Source: Candida dubliniensis CD36 (Eukaryota; Ascomycota; Pichiomycetes; Serinales; Debaryomycetaceae). Taken from it: DNA of 64,000 bases. The notes below the pieces were generated by a model. It ran no database searches. It saw only the letters and a list, made by a program, of their open reading frames with translations, and was not told the origin of the DNA. A program made the position numbers and the translations under genes. How positions within the stretch are numbered: position 1 is the first letter of the stretch; the number at the start of each line of letters is the position of its first letter. Positions 53,320 through 62,770 of the stretch are shown here, piece by piece. The stretch is taken from NCBI RefSeq assembly GCF_000026945.1, contig NC_012863.1, positions 372,001 to 436,000 on the forward strand. The letters run 5' to 3'.

Positions 53320-54693
53320 ATGGTTGGTTTATCACAATTGCTTAATGCTGGGTTTATTTTAGGTGGGCAATCTGTTTTCCAAAATGTGGCTGCTCCACAT
53401 CAAGCGTCAATAGAACAATATAATATCGTCAAGTATCTTGGTGGCAGTGGTCCGTATATTCAAAATTCAGGGTATGGGATTTCCACAGAAATACCTGAAA
53501 AATGCACGATTGAACAAGTTCAAATGATTAGTAGACACGGTGAAAGATTTCCTAGTAAAGGAGATGGGAAATACTTTAGTTCAGTGATGGAAGTTTTTGA
53601 AAAATATAATGGTAAATTTCGTGGTGATTTATCCTTTTTAAATAATTATCAATATTTTGTTACCAATCCAGATTATTATGAAAAGGAAACTACTCCTCAA
53701 AACTCAAAGGGTCCATATTCTGGAACTACAAATTTATTACGCCATGGGGCATATTTTAGAAAAAGGTATCAATCACTCTTTGACCAAAAAGAAAGGCTTG
53801 TTGTGTTTACTAGTAATTCTGGGAGGTGTTATCAAAGTGGTGAGTATTTTGCTCGAGGGTTTTTAGGAGATGATTACTCAAATGACAACGTTGAATTTGT
53901 TGTTGTTGATGAAGATAAAAAAATGGGTGGTAATTCGTTGACTCCAAGATACGCTTGTAAAACTTTAAATCAAGATCTACACAAAGATTTGATAAGCCAG
54001 TATGATAAAACCTATTTAGACGATATATTGTCGAGATGGTTGGTAGACAATCCTGGATTAGAAATAAGTACAGATCAAGTTTCGTCATTATTTCTTTGGT
54101 GTGCGTTTGAGATTAATGTTCGAGGGTATTCTCCATTCTGTGATCTATTTACAAAAGATGAGTTTATAAGAAGTGGATACCGGAACGATATTGTCAATTA
54201 CTATGAAACTGGTCCAGGTAATAATATGACAAAAGTAATTGGTTCACCCATGGTGGATGCATCATTGAAAATGCTTCAAGAAAATTCAAAGATTTGGTTG
54301 ACATTTACCCATGATACTGATATTGAAATGTATTTGACATCTTTAGGGTTGATTGCTCCACTGGAAGATTTACCCGTTGATCGAGTTCAATTCCCCAATC
54401 CATATAATGCAGCAGAATTTTTCCCTCAAGGTGCTAGAATTTATACTGAAAAATTGAAATGTGGTGATAAACAATATGTTAGATTTGTTGTGAATGATGC
54501 AGTTTACCCGTATCCTGGTTGTAGTAGTGGTCCAGGATTTACCTGTGAGTTGAATGATTTTTTCAAGTTAATCAGAAGTCGTTTACATGATGTTAACTAT
54601 AAAGTACAATGTGAAGTAGATGGACCAGCAGAGTTGACATTTTATTGGGATTATAAAGATAAAAAGTATAATGCACCATTGATAGATCAATAA
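53320..54693 (+). CDS. Secreted histidine acid phosphatase (PHO112/PHO113-like)
   Basis: A 457-residue repressible-type acid phosphatase from the ATG at 53320. The short hydrophobic N-terminus (MVGLSQLLNAGFILGG) leads into AAPHQASIEQYNIVKYLGGS, as in other Candida and yeast PHO5-type enzymes, and probably acts as the secretion signal. The catalytic phosphohistidine motif RHGERFP is at 72-78 and the proton-donor HD pair in FTHDTD at 331-332. Only a few N-glycosylation sequons are seen (for example NNMT), fewer than in yeast Pho5. Several paralogs exist in Candida, so no symbol is assigned. A Pho4-type site lies upstream. Confidence 0.85.
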   Translation: MVGLSQLLNAGFILGGQSVFQNVAAPHQASIEQYNIVKYLGGSGPYIQNSGYGISTEIPEKCTIEQVQMISRHGERFPSKGDGKYFSSVMEVFEKYNGKFRGDLSFLNNYQYFVTNPDYYEKETTPQNSKGPYSGTTNLLRHGAYFRKRYQSLFDQKERLVVFTSNSGRCYQSGEYFARGFLGDDYSNDNVEFVVVDEDKKMGGNSLTPRYACKTLNQDLHKDLISQYDKTYLDDILSRWLVDNPGLEISTDQVSSLFLWCAFEINVRGYSPFCDLFTKDEFIRSGYRNDIVNYYETGPGNNMTKVIGSPMVDASLKMLQENSKIWLTFTHDTDIEMYLTSLGLIAPLEDLPVDRVQFPNPYNAAEFFPQGARIYTEKLKCGDKQYVRFVVNDAVYPYPGCSSGPGFTCELNDFFKLIRSRLHDVNYKVQCEVDGPAELTFYWDYKDKKYNAPLIDQ

Positions 54694-55035
54694 TTAGTCA
54701 AATTCTTGACTAGTTTATATATTTATGTACTAATAGAATCAAATGTATGTTCAAAAAAAAAAAAGCATCTTTCTGTCATTATATAGTTCTATTGATTGAT
54801 GGTTGTACTGGGAAACATTGATTTGCATCTTTTTTGGTGGACCAAGTCTCTCCCCGGTTCAGGTCTCCCAACTTCCTCCGCACCGGTTGTAGATCTGAAA
54901 AAAAAAAAGTCAACTAAAGGAAAACCAAAAAAATACCCAATAACTTTAACTATAATCAGAATCCATAAAAACAGTTAAAACTTTATTCAGATCGTCAAAT
55001 CTGCTTTTTTTAAGGCTGGCCATTTCCAATAAATT
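54694..55035. other. Gap between acid phosphatase and carrier genes
   Basis: These 342 bp carry an A run (54752-54763), then a GC-richer stretch with two CCGGTT repeats (54854 and 54883), probably promoter elements of the carrier gene. A 59-codon ATG frame at 54799-54978 has no motif. Confidence 0.35.
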
Positions 55036-55965
55036 ATGTCTATAGTAGTTCAAGATAAAGAAGATCAAATTTTGACTCAGTTGGAACATCCTCAACTCGA
55101 TACCAAATCCCCGCCAAAATATATTGCATATCTAGCAGGTGTTTGTTCCGGGATAAATAAAAATTTAGTGGGGCATCCATTTGATACATGGAAAAGTCGA
55201 TTACAAACAGCTCCTAAGGGGAGATTTAAAGGACCTATTGATTGTGCTTGGCAAACATTGAAATATGAAGGACCATTTGGGTTTTATAAAGGGTTTACTC
55301 CACCATTAGTGGGTTGGGTATTTATGGATTCAATAATGCTTGGTTCATTACATACATATAGAGAACTTGTCAAAGATTATATATACCCCCATGAAAAGAA
55401 ATTACCATTACTTGGTCATATGATAGCAGGGTTAGGAAGTGGATTGACAGTGAGTTTTGTTGCCGCTCCCATTGAACAATGTAAGGCAAGATTACAAGTT
55501 CAATATGATAAAAAATCAAGAACATATAGTGGTCCTATTGATGTTGCTAAAAAAGTGTATCAAGCCGCTGGTATAAGAGGGATATATTCTGGTTTAATAT
55601 CAACGATGATTTTTAGAACAAATTTTATATTTTGGTGGGGGTCATACGAAATTTTCACACAATATTTTGAAAAAAACACCAAAATGTCGACTCCATCAAT
55701 CAATTTTTGGGCTGGTGGATTATCTGCTACTGTGTTTTGGATATTTGCTTATCCGGCAGATGTTGTTAAACAAAATATAATGACAGATTCTCCTATTCAA
55801 TCAGAAAAGAAATTTCCAAGATGGATAGATGCGGTAAAATATATTTATAAAGAAAAAGGGTGGCATGGATTTACTAAAGGGTTTGGTCCAGCTATATTAA
55901 GATCATTCCCTGCCAATGCAGCTGCACTTTTAGCATTTGAATGGGTGATGAGACTACTGAAATAA
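55036..55965 (+). CDS. Mitochondrial carrier family protein, carnitine/basic amino acid branch
   Basis: A 309-residue inner-membrane carrier with three ~100-residue repeats. Each repeat has the Px[DE]xx[KR] signature: HPFDTWKSR, APIEQCKAR and YPADVVKQN. The end GPAILRSFPANAAALLAFE closely resembles the C-terminus of the carnitine and ornithine carriers (Crc1/Ort1 type), so that branch is likely. The second signature has Glu in place of Asp, as in those carriers. The exact substrate cannot be read from sequence. Confidence 0.85.
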   Translation: MSIVVQDKEDQILTQLEHPQLDTKSPPKYIAYLAGVCSGINKNLVGHPFDTWKSRLQTAPKGRFKGPIDCAWQTLKYEGPFGFYKGFTPPLVGWVFMDSIMLGSLHTYRELVKDYIYPHEKKLPLLGHMIAGLGSGLTVSFVAAPIEQCKARLQVQYDKKSRTYSGPIDVAKKVYQAAGIRGIYSGLISTMIFRTNFIFWWGSYEIFTQYFEKNTKMSTPSINFWAGGLSATVFWIFAYPADVVKQNIMTDSPIQSEKKFPRWIDAVKYIYKEKGWHGFTKGFGPAILRSFPANAAALLAFEWVMRLLK

Positions 55966-56020
55966 ATATTATAGATCTAATAGATTGTCTTATAGAGTTA
56001 TATAGGCTGCTATTTTTTTG

Positions 56021-56048
56021 TTTATTTATTTATTTATTTATTTATTTA
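56021..56048. repeat. TTTA tetranucleotide microsatellite
   Basis: About seven TTTA units lie in the 92 bp between the convergent carrier and SKI6 genes. It likely contributes AT-rich 3'-end signals to both genes and may vary in length. Confidence 0.75.
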
Positions 56049-56057
56049 ATTGTTGAA

Positions 56058-56780
56058 TTATTGCATTTTAGAAGCCCTAATAATCCCATGTTTTCTCACT
56101 TCTTGGTCCATTAATTCTCTTATTTTATGACTTCCAGCAATACCAATTGATAATACTGATTCTAATCTATCTAATGGCATTTTATCTTCTAACAATAATA
56201 ATGCTAATTTCTCACTTTTACCAATAACACCAATTGTTAAACAGCTCATGTCATGTTCTTCTAAATTATTTACATCCAATAAAGGAGTTTGATCATATAA
56301 TCCACAAGATACTCCACTCACGTAATCATACATTGATATACCAGCGTCAATGAGTGCTAATGTGATAGAATTAATAATTGTAGCCAACATTCCTCCATCT
56401 TGACATAATACTTGAACATTTATAACAATATTTGTTCTTGGATATAAATTTATCATCACACTTTCTTCAAATGTTTTTTCTAAAGTAGTTTTAAGTTCAA
56501 CTAATCTTCTTTCATTTCTACTTCGTTTTTTCCTTTCAAAAGTTGAAAAACTTGCAATATTTAAATTCACTTCTATATTTGCTCGTTCAGAATGTTGTTG
56601 AGATCTTAATGTTGGTTCTATTGGTCCTTGTACTGTACACATCACTTTGGTATTACCTTGTTCAACGTATGAGGAACCATCCGATGAGTTTGGATGGGTA
56701 TTGATACGACATTCAAATCTACGTAATTCATTCCATCTTCTTCCATCTATTCTAAGTCCTTCTGGTGAATATAATTCCAT
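56058..56780 (-). CDS. SKI6: Exosome core subunit Rrp41/Ski6
   Basis: A 240-residue RNase PH-fold subunit of the RNA exosome ring. The opening SPEGLRIDGRRWNELRRFEC is the family hallmark, followed by GNTKVMCTVQGP and LCQDGGMLATIINSITLALI. Eukaryotic Rrp41 keeps the fold but is catalytically dead. The start at 56780 is the first ATG. It lies just after GPI14 on the same strand. Confidence 0.93.
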   Translation of the reverse strand: MELYSPEGLRIDGRRWNELRRFECRINTHPNSSDGSSYVEQGNTKVMCTVQGPIEPTLRSQQHSERANIEVNLNIASFSTFERKKRSRNERRLVELKTTLEKTFEESVMINLYPRTNIVINVQVLCQDGGMLATIINSITLALIDAGISMYDYVSGVSCGLYDQTPLLDVNNLEEHDMSCLTIGVIGKSEKLALLLLEDKMPLDRLESVLSIGIAGSHKIRELMDQEVRKHGIIRASKMQ

Positions 56781-56956
56781 TTTGATTGAGTAGTTGGTCT
56801 ATAATATTTGAGTGTAGATATTAGGGAAGCTAAGAAAGAATAAAAAAAGGTTCAATAATGTCATCGAATTTAGTTTATGAGCTGCGAGAAAATGGTTGAA
56901 AAAAAAAAAAAAAAGTTCCTTTTGAACTATCATCTCTCTATGCAAATTAAAACTAT

Positions 56957-58165
56957 CTATAAACTCTGTATAAACTTCATCGTACACCAACAATTACTTA
57001 AAAAGAAAAACACAGAAGAATACAATAATCCGTTATCAAAAGTGTTTTCTCCTAAAAATTCCAATTTATATGCAAAGTAAAGCCAAGTAGCTTGTGAAAT
57101 TATCCACAACAATAAACAACTTATACCAGTAATCTTATTTGTAGTTAATAGATTTGTTTGAGACAAGAAATGTGGGAGGAATATCAAGAACCAAATAAAA
57201 TATTGTGATGTAATGACTTTATTGAATGCAACAAACACAAAAGTTTGAATGAATAAACTTGATATTAAATCTTTTCCAGCAAATATCAATGGGATTATAA
57301 CAGCAGATAATAATAATTGTGGGATAAATGCAATTTTTTCAATATCAAATTTATTTGAATTTTCTAATGATAATAATGCTGATTTGTAATATAATACCAT
57401 GTTATAAACTGAAAAATTATGACGATGATCAATTCTGGTGATATGATACAAATAAGAATTATCAATAAATTCCCATCCATATTTTAAAAACATCAAATAA
57501 TTAATTGTTGCCAAAGTAATCAAAGTAATAATAAAATGTTTCAAGTTTTTGGAATTAACAAGATTAATACCAGGAACATTAGCCCAAAATGGGGTTTCTT
57601 TAAATGATAAATAATAAAGTATACTTGGTAAATATATTATAGGATAAATTTTAAAATGAATAGATACTCCCAACCATATGGCTGATAATATAATATTGTT
57701 TTTATCCAACAAATAGTATAATGACAACATAATCATTACTGTTAATACACTTTCAGCAGATCCTCGAGTACTTATAGTAATCACCATGGGATTTAATAAC
57801 CAAATAGAAGATAATATCATTTTCTTCTTTTCCGATAATTGCTGTTGTTGCTGTCTTGATAAAAGTTTCAATATAATGAGTCCAGTAATAACATCACTAA
57901 ACATAAATAACAATTTACCAAAATGATACCAGTATTTACCAAAATTATCAGGTATTAACATAATTGCCAAAATGGGAGTATATCTATATGTTTCTCTAAG
58001 ATATGGCGATAGACCTTGATAAACAAATTTTGATGCATCATTGAATACAAGATAATCAATATCAGTATATTTCACTGGCATATATTCATCTTGGTACAAT
58101 CCAAAAAAGAAGAACCCAAATCTTAATAGAATTGAAAATGTTATAAGATATTTCAATTGACTCAT
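56957..58165 (-). CDS. GPI14: GPI mannosyltransferase I (PIG-M type)
   Basis: A 402-residue ER multi-pass protein that adds the first mannose to the GPI precursor, using dolichol-phosphate mannose. The luminal Asp motif is in YTDIDYLVF (Asp 35 and 37), followed by DASKFVYQGLSPYLRETYRYTP, typical of PIG-M. The segment NPMVITISTRGSAES and HFKIYPIIYLPSILYY are further family motifs. About eight to ten hydrophobic helices follow. It diverges from the PEX39-like gene with 234 bp between, the same arrangement as yeast GPI14 and YJR012C. Confidence 0.93.
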   Translation of the reverse strand: MSQLKYLITFSILLRFGFFFFGLYQDEYMPVKYTDIDYLVFNDASKFVYQGLSPYLRETYRYTPILAIMLIPDNFGKYWYHFGKLLFMFSDVITGLIILKLLSRQQQQQLSEKKKMILSSIWLLNPMVITISTRGSAESVLTVMIMLSLYYLLDKNNIILSAIWLGVSIHFKIYPIIYLPSILYYLSFKETPFWANVPGINLVNSKNLKHFIITLITLATINYLMFLKYGWEFIDNSYLYHITRIDHRHNFSVYNMVLYYKSALLSLENSNKFDIEKIAFIPQLLLSAVIIPLIFAGKDLISSLFIQTFVFVAFNKVITSQYFIWFLIFLPHFLSQTNLLTTNKITGISCLLLWIISQATWLYFAYKLEFLGENTFDNGLLYSSVFFFLSNCWCTMKFIQSL

Positions 58166-58399
58166 AATTTTCTTTCAATTAAGAGGGGGCGAACAAACGT
58201 GATGTGTTTCAATAATTTGTTTGGATATCTATTTGGAATCGGATGACGTTAAGAAAGTTTAACATCACACAGGATTTGAAGATTTGTTTATGTAAACGAA
58301 GATATTTCAAAGTGAAAGAGAGAGAGAGAGAGAAAAAAAAATGTGTGCGTGAAAGATCTTCCAGTTTTCCCTTCTCCACGAATCTTACAAGGCTAGAAC
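58166..58399. promoter_or_regulatory. Divergent promoter of GPI14 and PEX39-like gene
   Basis: A 234 bp divergent region with a GA dinucleotide repeat at about 58316-58333, followed by an A run. GA tracts of this sort can bind GAGA-like factors or keep nucleosomes away; the role here is inferred. Confidence 0.4.
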
Positions 58400-58945
58400 A
58401 TGTCTGCCACTACTAACACACAAGAAGATATTTACATAGAATATTTGAATTATGATTGGGATTCATTCCAAGAATTTCAAGATGGTTTACAGGAAATCTT
58501 GGATAATTATTTGCAGAACTTAAAGGAACAAGATCCATCCATTACTTCTATACCTAATTTAGACAAACAACAATTGATAAATCAAGCCAAATCATTTTTC
58601 TTTTGTAACAAAACCGGGAATATTATAAATTTGGATGATTATGAAGATTGGAAATTACATAGTGGAGATAAATTTGCAAAAAATAAACAAATTGAAGAAG
58701 AGTTGGGCAAAGATATATCTGAGAATACTACGACAAATGATCAGACCAATTCTGACCCACCATACTCTTCAAACTATCAAGAGGTGGTAGAGTTATTAAT
58801 GCTGGGCAAACCTATACCTGGGATCAAGCAGATACCTGATACAGTGTTGACAGATCAAGGATCAACTGCTTCTGCTTCACAAAGAACTAAACCGTGGGAA
58901 AAAAATAGGCTGCCAGAAACTACCGAGGATGTTTCTTTTGTATAG
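58400..58945 (+). CDS. KPWE-motif protein, probable Pex39 ortholog
   Basis: A 181-residue acidic protein with no membrane segment. The C-terminal part has LMLGKPIPGIKQIPD (GKPIPGI at 136-142), then KPWE at 164-167. This GKPxPGI plus KPWE layout is the domain shared with fungal Pex14-like proteins and with yeast YJR012C, recently described as Pex39, which works with Pex7 in PTS2 import. It diverges from GPI14, exactly as YJR012C diverges from yeast GPI14 (YJR013W), which strongly supports orthology. The N-terminal part (YLNYDWDSFQEFQDGLQEIL) looks helical. The naming follows recent literature from memory. Confidence 0.75.
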   Translation: MSATTNTQEDIYIEYLNYDWDSFQEFQDGLQEILDNYLQNLKEQDPSITSIPNLDKQQLINQAKSFFFCNKTGNIINLDDYEDWKLHSGDKFAKNKQIEEELGKDISENTTTNDQTNSDPPYSSNYQEVVELLMLGKPIPGIKQIPDTVLTDQGSTASASQRTKPWEKNRLPETTEDVSFV

Positions 58946-60004
58946 AGTAATGTTGATTCATTTGTTTATAGTCAATGATATGTTTTAAAAACTCATGTTG
59001 AAGGGACGGGAATAATCAAGCTTTTCAAGGTCCAATTGGAAGAAGAAGTGGTTAAACAAGATGATCTTGAGGAGTCGGTCTTCTAAAGTTTATTTCATTT
59101 AGAAATAGAAGCTAGGTTGTAATGTAGACTTAAGAAGAAGAAGAAGGTTGGTTGGCGAATTAGTGCACTTTTGTTCATTTTTCCTAAAAGAGAAATGGTT
59201 CCTAATACAGTTAATATAATTGAATTTCTAATGTCCTAAGTTCAATATAATTCTACACTATAAAGAACCCTCAATTCATATTGTAGACATTGATATAGTA
59301 AAGCAAACATTTCAATAGTAACTGTGGGATTAAGTTGATTGTTTCCTGGAAGTAGCTTTCTTCCATAATTATTTTGCAGTTCCTTTTTTCTTTCAAGAGA
59401 AATTTCCTGACATAATTACAACCAAAAAAAAGAGAAAAAGAAAACCGTTTAAATCAAAACTCTGTTTAGTATGATTTAACATGAGACCACTAGTAAGATC
59501 TATATAGTTTAGTAATTTTGAACAGCACATAATATAAAAGGAGTTCTTTTTACGTGTGGTGGTGGTGGTATTGAGTGGGTTAGACTATGGGAGTCGATTG
59601 GTGTATACGAGTGAGAGACAAAGTGGTTAAGAGGTTGTGATTTTTTCTACTTACAATTTGCTGTTCTCTTTTTCATTGTTTCGTTTTATTTGGTTTCATT
59701 CTCTCTTTGTATTTTTTTTTTTTTTGGTTGACGTTGACATTTTCTCTGTTTGTATGGATGATTTTGTATTAGTTGTTCTTTTCCGCTCTTTTTGCTGTTT
59801 CAAACTTTTTATATAATAATTATCATTCTTTTGTTGTTTTTTTTTTTTTTTTTCAAGAACAAGAACAAGAACAACTTATATATTTGATCTTCCTCTTATC
59901 ACACCCCCAGGTTTTCCTATTTGTTTTTTTGGGTCTATCAAATATATATATACATATATAGATATATTAGTCACTTCAATTAATTCAATTATATCACTCA
60001 TCAA
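58946..60004. other. Gap between PEX39-like gene and ERV29
   Basis: These 1059 bp include a coding-like fragment at 58979-59086, described under findings. The rest is T-rich ERV29 promoter sequence, with GGT repeats at 59559-59573 and a T run at 59838-59853. No supported gene or RNA was found. Confidence 0.4.
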
Positions 60005-60931
60005 ATGTCGTATCGTGGTCCTAATCAATTTGGTAATCAACCTCCACATCATGGAATACCTTCTCAACCTCAACCACATATTGGTCCAATATCTTCTAAC
60101 AAAGGTCCTTTAGAACAATTCGAAGAAGTTGCTAAAAAAGTGGAAGATTGGATTGATGATTATTTTAAAGTCTTGAAACCATACGTCCCAGCAATTGGTA
60201 GAGCATTTTTGGTGGCCACTTTCTATGAAGATACTTTAAGAATTTTTACTCAATGGAATGAACAGATTTATTACTTGCACAATTATAGACACTATTGGCG
60301 TTGGTTGACTGTTTTATTCTTAATTAATAATATGGTGGTTATGACTGTTGCATCTACATTAGTGATTGCCAGAAAGAAGAATAATATTGCTACTATTGCA
60401 TTGATCATTGTTGTTATTATACAAGGTATTGGATACGGGTTATTGTTTGATGCTCAATTTGTTTTGAGAAATTTATCAGTTGTTGGAGGATTAGTTTTGG
60501 CATTTTCTGATAGTATTGTTAGAGACAAAAGATCTTTAAATATGCCTGGCTTACCAATGTTGAATAACCAAGATAACAAAAAGTATTTCCTTTTAGCTGG
60601 TAGAATTTTGTTGGTATTATTATTTTTAGGGTTTGTCTTTTCTTCAGATTGGTCATTGGGTAGAGTTTTCATTATTATAATTGGTTTAACTTCTTGTGCT
60701 TCAATTGTTGTTGGTTACAAGACCAAATTTTCTGCAGCTGTCATGCTTATTGCTTTATTCTTATACAATATATTTACCAACCAGTTCTGGGCTTATGCAT
60801 CTCAAGATGCTAGACGTGATTTTTTGAGATATGAATTCTTCCAAGTCTTGTCAATTGTGGGAGGATTATTGTTAGTGGTTAATGCAGGTGCTGGTGAATT
60901 TTCTATTGATGAAAAGAAAAAGATTTATTAA
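60005..60931 (+). CDS. ERV29: ER-to-Golgi cargo receptor (SURF4 family)
   Basis: A 308-residue cargo receptor that packs soluble secretory proteins into COPII vesicles. After a Pro- and Gln-rich N-terminus come the conserved RAFLVATFYEDTLRIFTQW and about seven hydrophobic segments. The end KKIY is a KKXX retrieval signal for return to the ER. Length equals that of yeast Erv29 (~310). The first ATG follows a T-rich leader. Confidence 0.93.
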   Translation: MSYRGPNQFGNQPPHHGIPSQPQPHIGPISSNKGPLEQFEEVAKKVEDWIDDYFKVLKPYVPAIGRAFLVATFYEDTLRIFTQWNEQIYYLHNYRHYWRWLTVLFLINNMVVMTVASTLVIARKKNNIATIALIIVVIIQGIGYGLLFDAQFVLRNLSVVGGLVLAFSDSIVRDKRSLNMPGLPMLNNQDNKKYFLLAGRILLVLLFLGFVFSSDWSLGRVFIIIIGLTSCASIVVGYKTKFSAAVMLIALFLYNIFTNQFWAYASQDARRDFLRYEFFQVLSIVGGLLLVVNAGAGEFSIDEKKKIY

Positions 60932-61330
60932 ACTAGAATGAGTCTTACTAACTAACAAACAACCCCCTTTCCTCCCCCTCCAAAGAGAATAGTCAAGGGA
61001 ATGACAAAGTCTGTAATATTCTGATGTTTTCTTTAATTTTTTGTTTTATAAACTAAAAGTTTGTACTTCGGTGAAATCTTTTGGTAAATAAAATAAGGGT
61101 GTCATTTTCAGTGTATCATAATATTCTATATATATAGTACTTAATAAAGGAAGTAAAAGAAAATGAACGGCCCAATAAAGGGTTTGTAATTTGCAATCCA
61201 CACTAGTAACAATTTAAGGCGCTTAAAGAAAGCCTAAAAACTAAAGCAACAGAAAAAAAAAAAATCTCTTCACCTATTATTACTTTATACACTTTAGACA
61301 ACATACCATTACAACTAACTTCTACTATTG
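60932..61330. other. ERV29 3' region and heme lyase promoter
   Basis: These 399 bp are AT-rich with a C-rich tract (60962-60980), a TATATATAG element near 61129 and an A run at 61252-61263. Nothing else is visible. Confidence 0.3.
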
Positions 61331-62086
61331 ATGTCTGACAGTGAACAACCTAAATGTCCAGTGGATTATTCCACTAGAAGCTCATGGCTATCCAAATTAA
61401 CTGGTGATAAAAAGGAAGAACCTAAACCAACACCTACACCTGCATCGGAAGAACCATCTTGTCCGGTTGATCACAATGCTAGATCAGTGTGGGCAAATAA
61501 CGTATCAGTTCAAGTAACAGCACCTGAAGCTATTGAAACCACGGGCACTTGTGATTCATCTAAAATACCAAATACATTAGAAGATACCTCCACCACAAGT
61601 ATAGATCTCCCAGCACAAAGAGAACTCAGTTCAATACCTCGGACATCATCAAACACCAATTGGATTTATCCATCCCAAAAACAATTTTTTGAAGCCATGA
61701 AAAGAAAAAATTGGGATCCTCATCAAGAAGATATGAAAGTTATAGTACCTATACATAATTTAGTAAATGAAAGAGCTTGGAAACATATATTAATGTGGGA
61801 AAAACCTTATTCAGAAAAAACTCAATTGAAATGTGGTGGAATCACTTTAACTAGTTTTAAAGGAGATCTGAAAAAATTAACTCCTAGAGCTTGGATGAAA
61901 AGTATATTTGGTTATGATAAACCATTTGATCGTCATGATTGGTTAATTAATCGTTGTGGGGTTGAAATAGAATATGTGATTGATTTTTATTCTGGTCAAA
62001 ATAATCAAGTTTATTTGGATGTTAGACCTAAATTAAACAGTTTAGAAGGTATAAAAATGAGATTTGGTAGACCATTCGGGTTCTAA
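61331..62086 (+). CDS. CYT2: Cytochrome c1-type heme lyase (CYT2-like)
   Basis: A 251-residue holocytochrome synthase of the mitochondrial intermembrane space that attaches heme to apocytochrome. Two CPV heme-binding motifs (Cys-Pro at 9-10 and 44-45) sit in the N-terminal part. The catalytic core has WIYPSQKQFFEAMKRKNWDP, VPIHNLVNERAWKHI, FKGDLKKLTPRAWMKS and PFDRHDWLINRCG. The MKRKNW, KLTPRAW and RCG wording is closer to yeast Cyt2 (cytochrome c1) than to Cyc3 (cytochrome c), so CYT2 is preferred. The start is the ATG at 61331; the codon before is TTG. Confidence 0.75.
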   Translation: MSDSEQPKCPVDYSTRSSWLSKLTGDKKEEPKPTPTPASEEPSCPVDHNARSVWANNVSVQVTAPEAIETTGTCDSSKIPNTLEDTSTTSIDLPAQRELSSIPRTSSNTNWIYPSQKQFFEAMKRKNWDPHQEDMKVIVPIHNLVNERAWKHILMWEKPYSEKTQLKCGGITLTSFKGDLKKLTPRAWMKSIFGYDKPFDRHDWLINRCGVEIEYVIDFYSGQNNQVYLDVRPKLNSLEGIKMRFGRPFGF

Positions 62087-62270
62087 TCCAAATAAAAAAA
62101 AATAAAAATAGACAAACCCTTCCTACTGTTTAAATTTTAAATTTATATATATATATATATATATTTATATATTTATATTTTATAAATAGGGTGTTCTCTT
62201 TCAATAGGAATTCTTGTATATATACATGATTATTTATATATTCCCACTTATTGGCGGGGGAAAAATTAAT

Positions 62271-62546
62271 TTATCTTCTACCCATAAATTGACCGGATTG
62301 ACCTAATTTTTGCATATTTTCACCAACTTGAACATTAGTTTCAAAATATTTGGCTACACATCTATCAAGACATAAAGCTTCTTGTTTAGAAATATCAGCT
62401 TCATTATAAGATTTGTTGATACATTTGCTATGACATTGAGAAACTAAAGCATTGAACATCCCAGTAACCATATCTAATTCAGCTTCAGCAGCTTGAAGTT
62501 TTTGTTGAGATGAAATTTGAGGAGTAGCACCACCTAAGCCAAACAT
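62271..62546 (-). CDS. TIM10: Small Tim chaperone Tim10
   Basis: A 91-residue intermembrane-space chaperone that escorts carrier proteins to the TIM22 complex, as a hexamer with Tim9. The twin CX3C motif is Cys38-x3-Cys42 and Cys59-x3-Cys63, with 16 residues between. The sequence [14 protein letters not shown] and [20 protein letters not shown] closely matches yeast Tim10. It converges on the heme lyase gene. Confidence 0.95.
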   Translation of the reverse strand: MFGLGGATPQISSQQKLQAAEAELDMVTGMFNALVSQCHSKCINKSYNEADISKQEALCLDRCVAKYFETNVQVGENMQKLGQSGQFMGRR

Positions 62547-62770
62547 TATTGTAGTAGTTGTTGTATAATATAAAATTGGTATATAGAATTAATAAAAATG
62601 TTTTCCATCATTTTTTTTTTTTTTTCCAGTTGCTTTTGCTTTGCCATTAGTTGAAACTTGTTGAAAAACTTTTTTGATTTGCGACAAGTTCAAATGTCTT
62701 ACAGTAATTATGTCGCAACCAGTTATATCATTCAAAACTAATACTACTACTTATAAACTTATAAACTATT

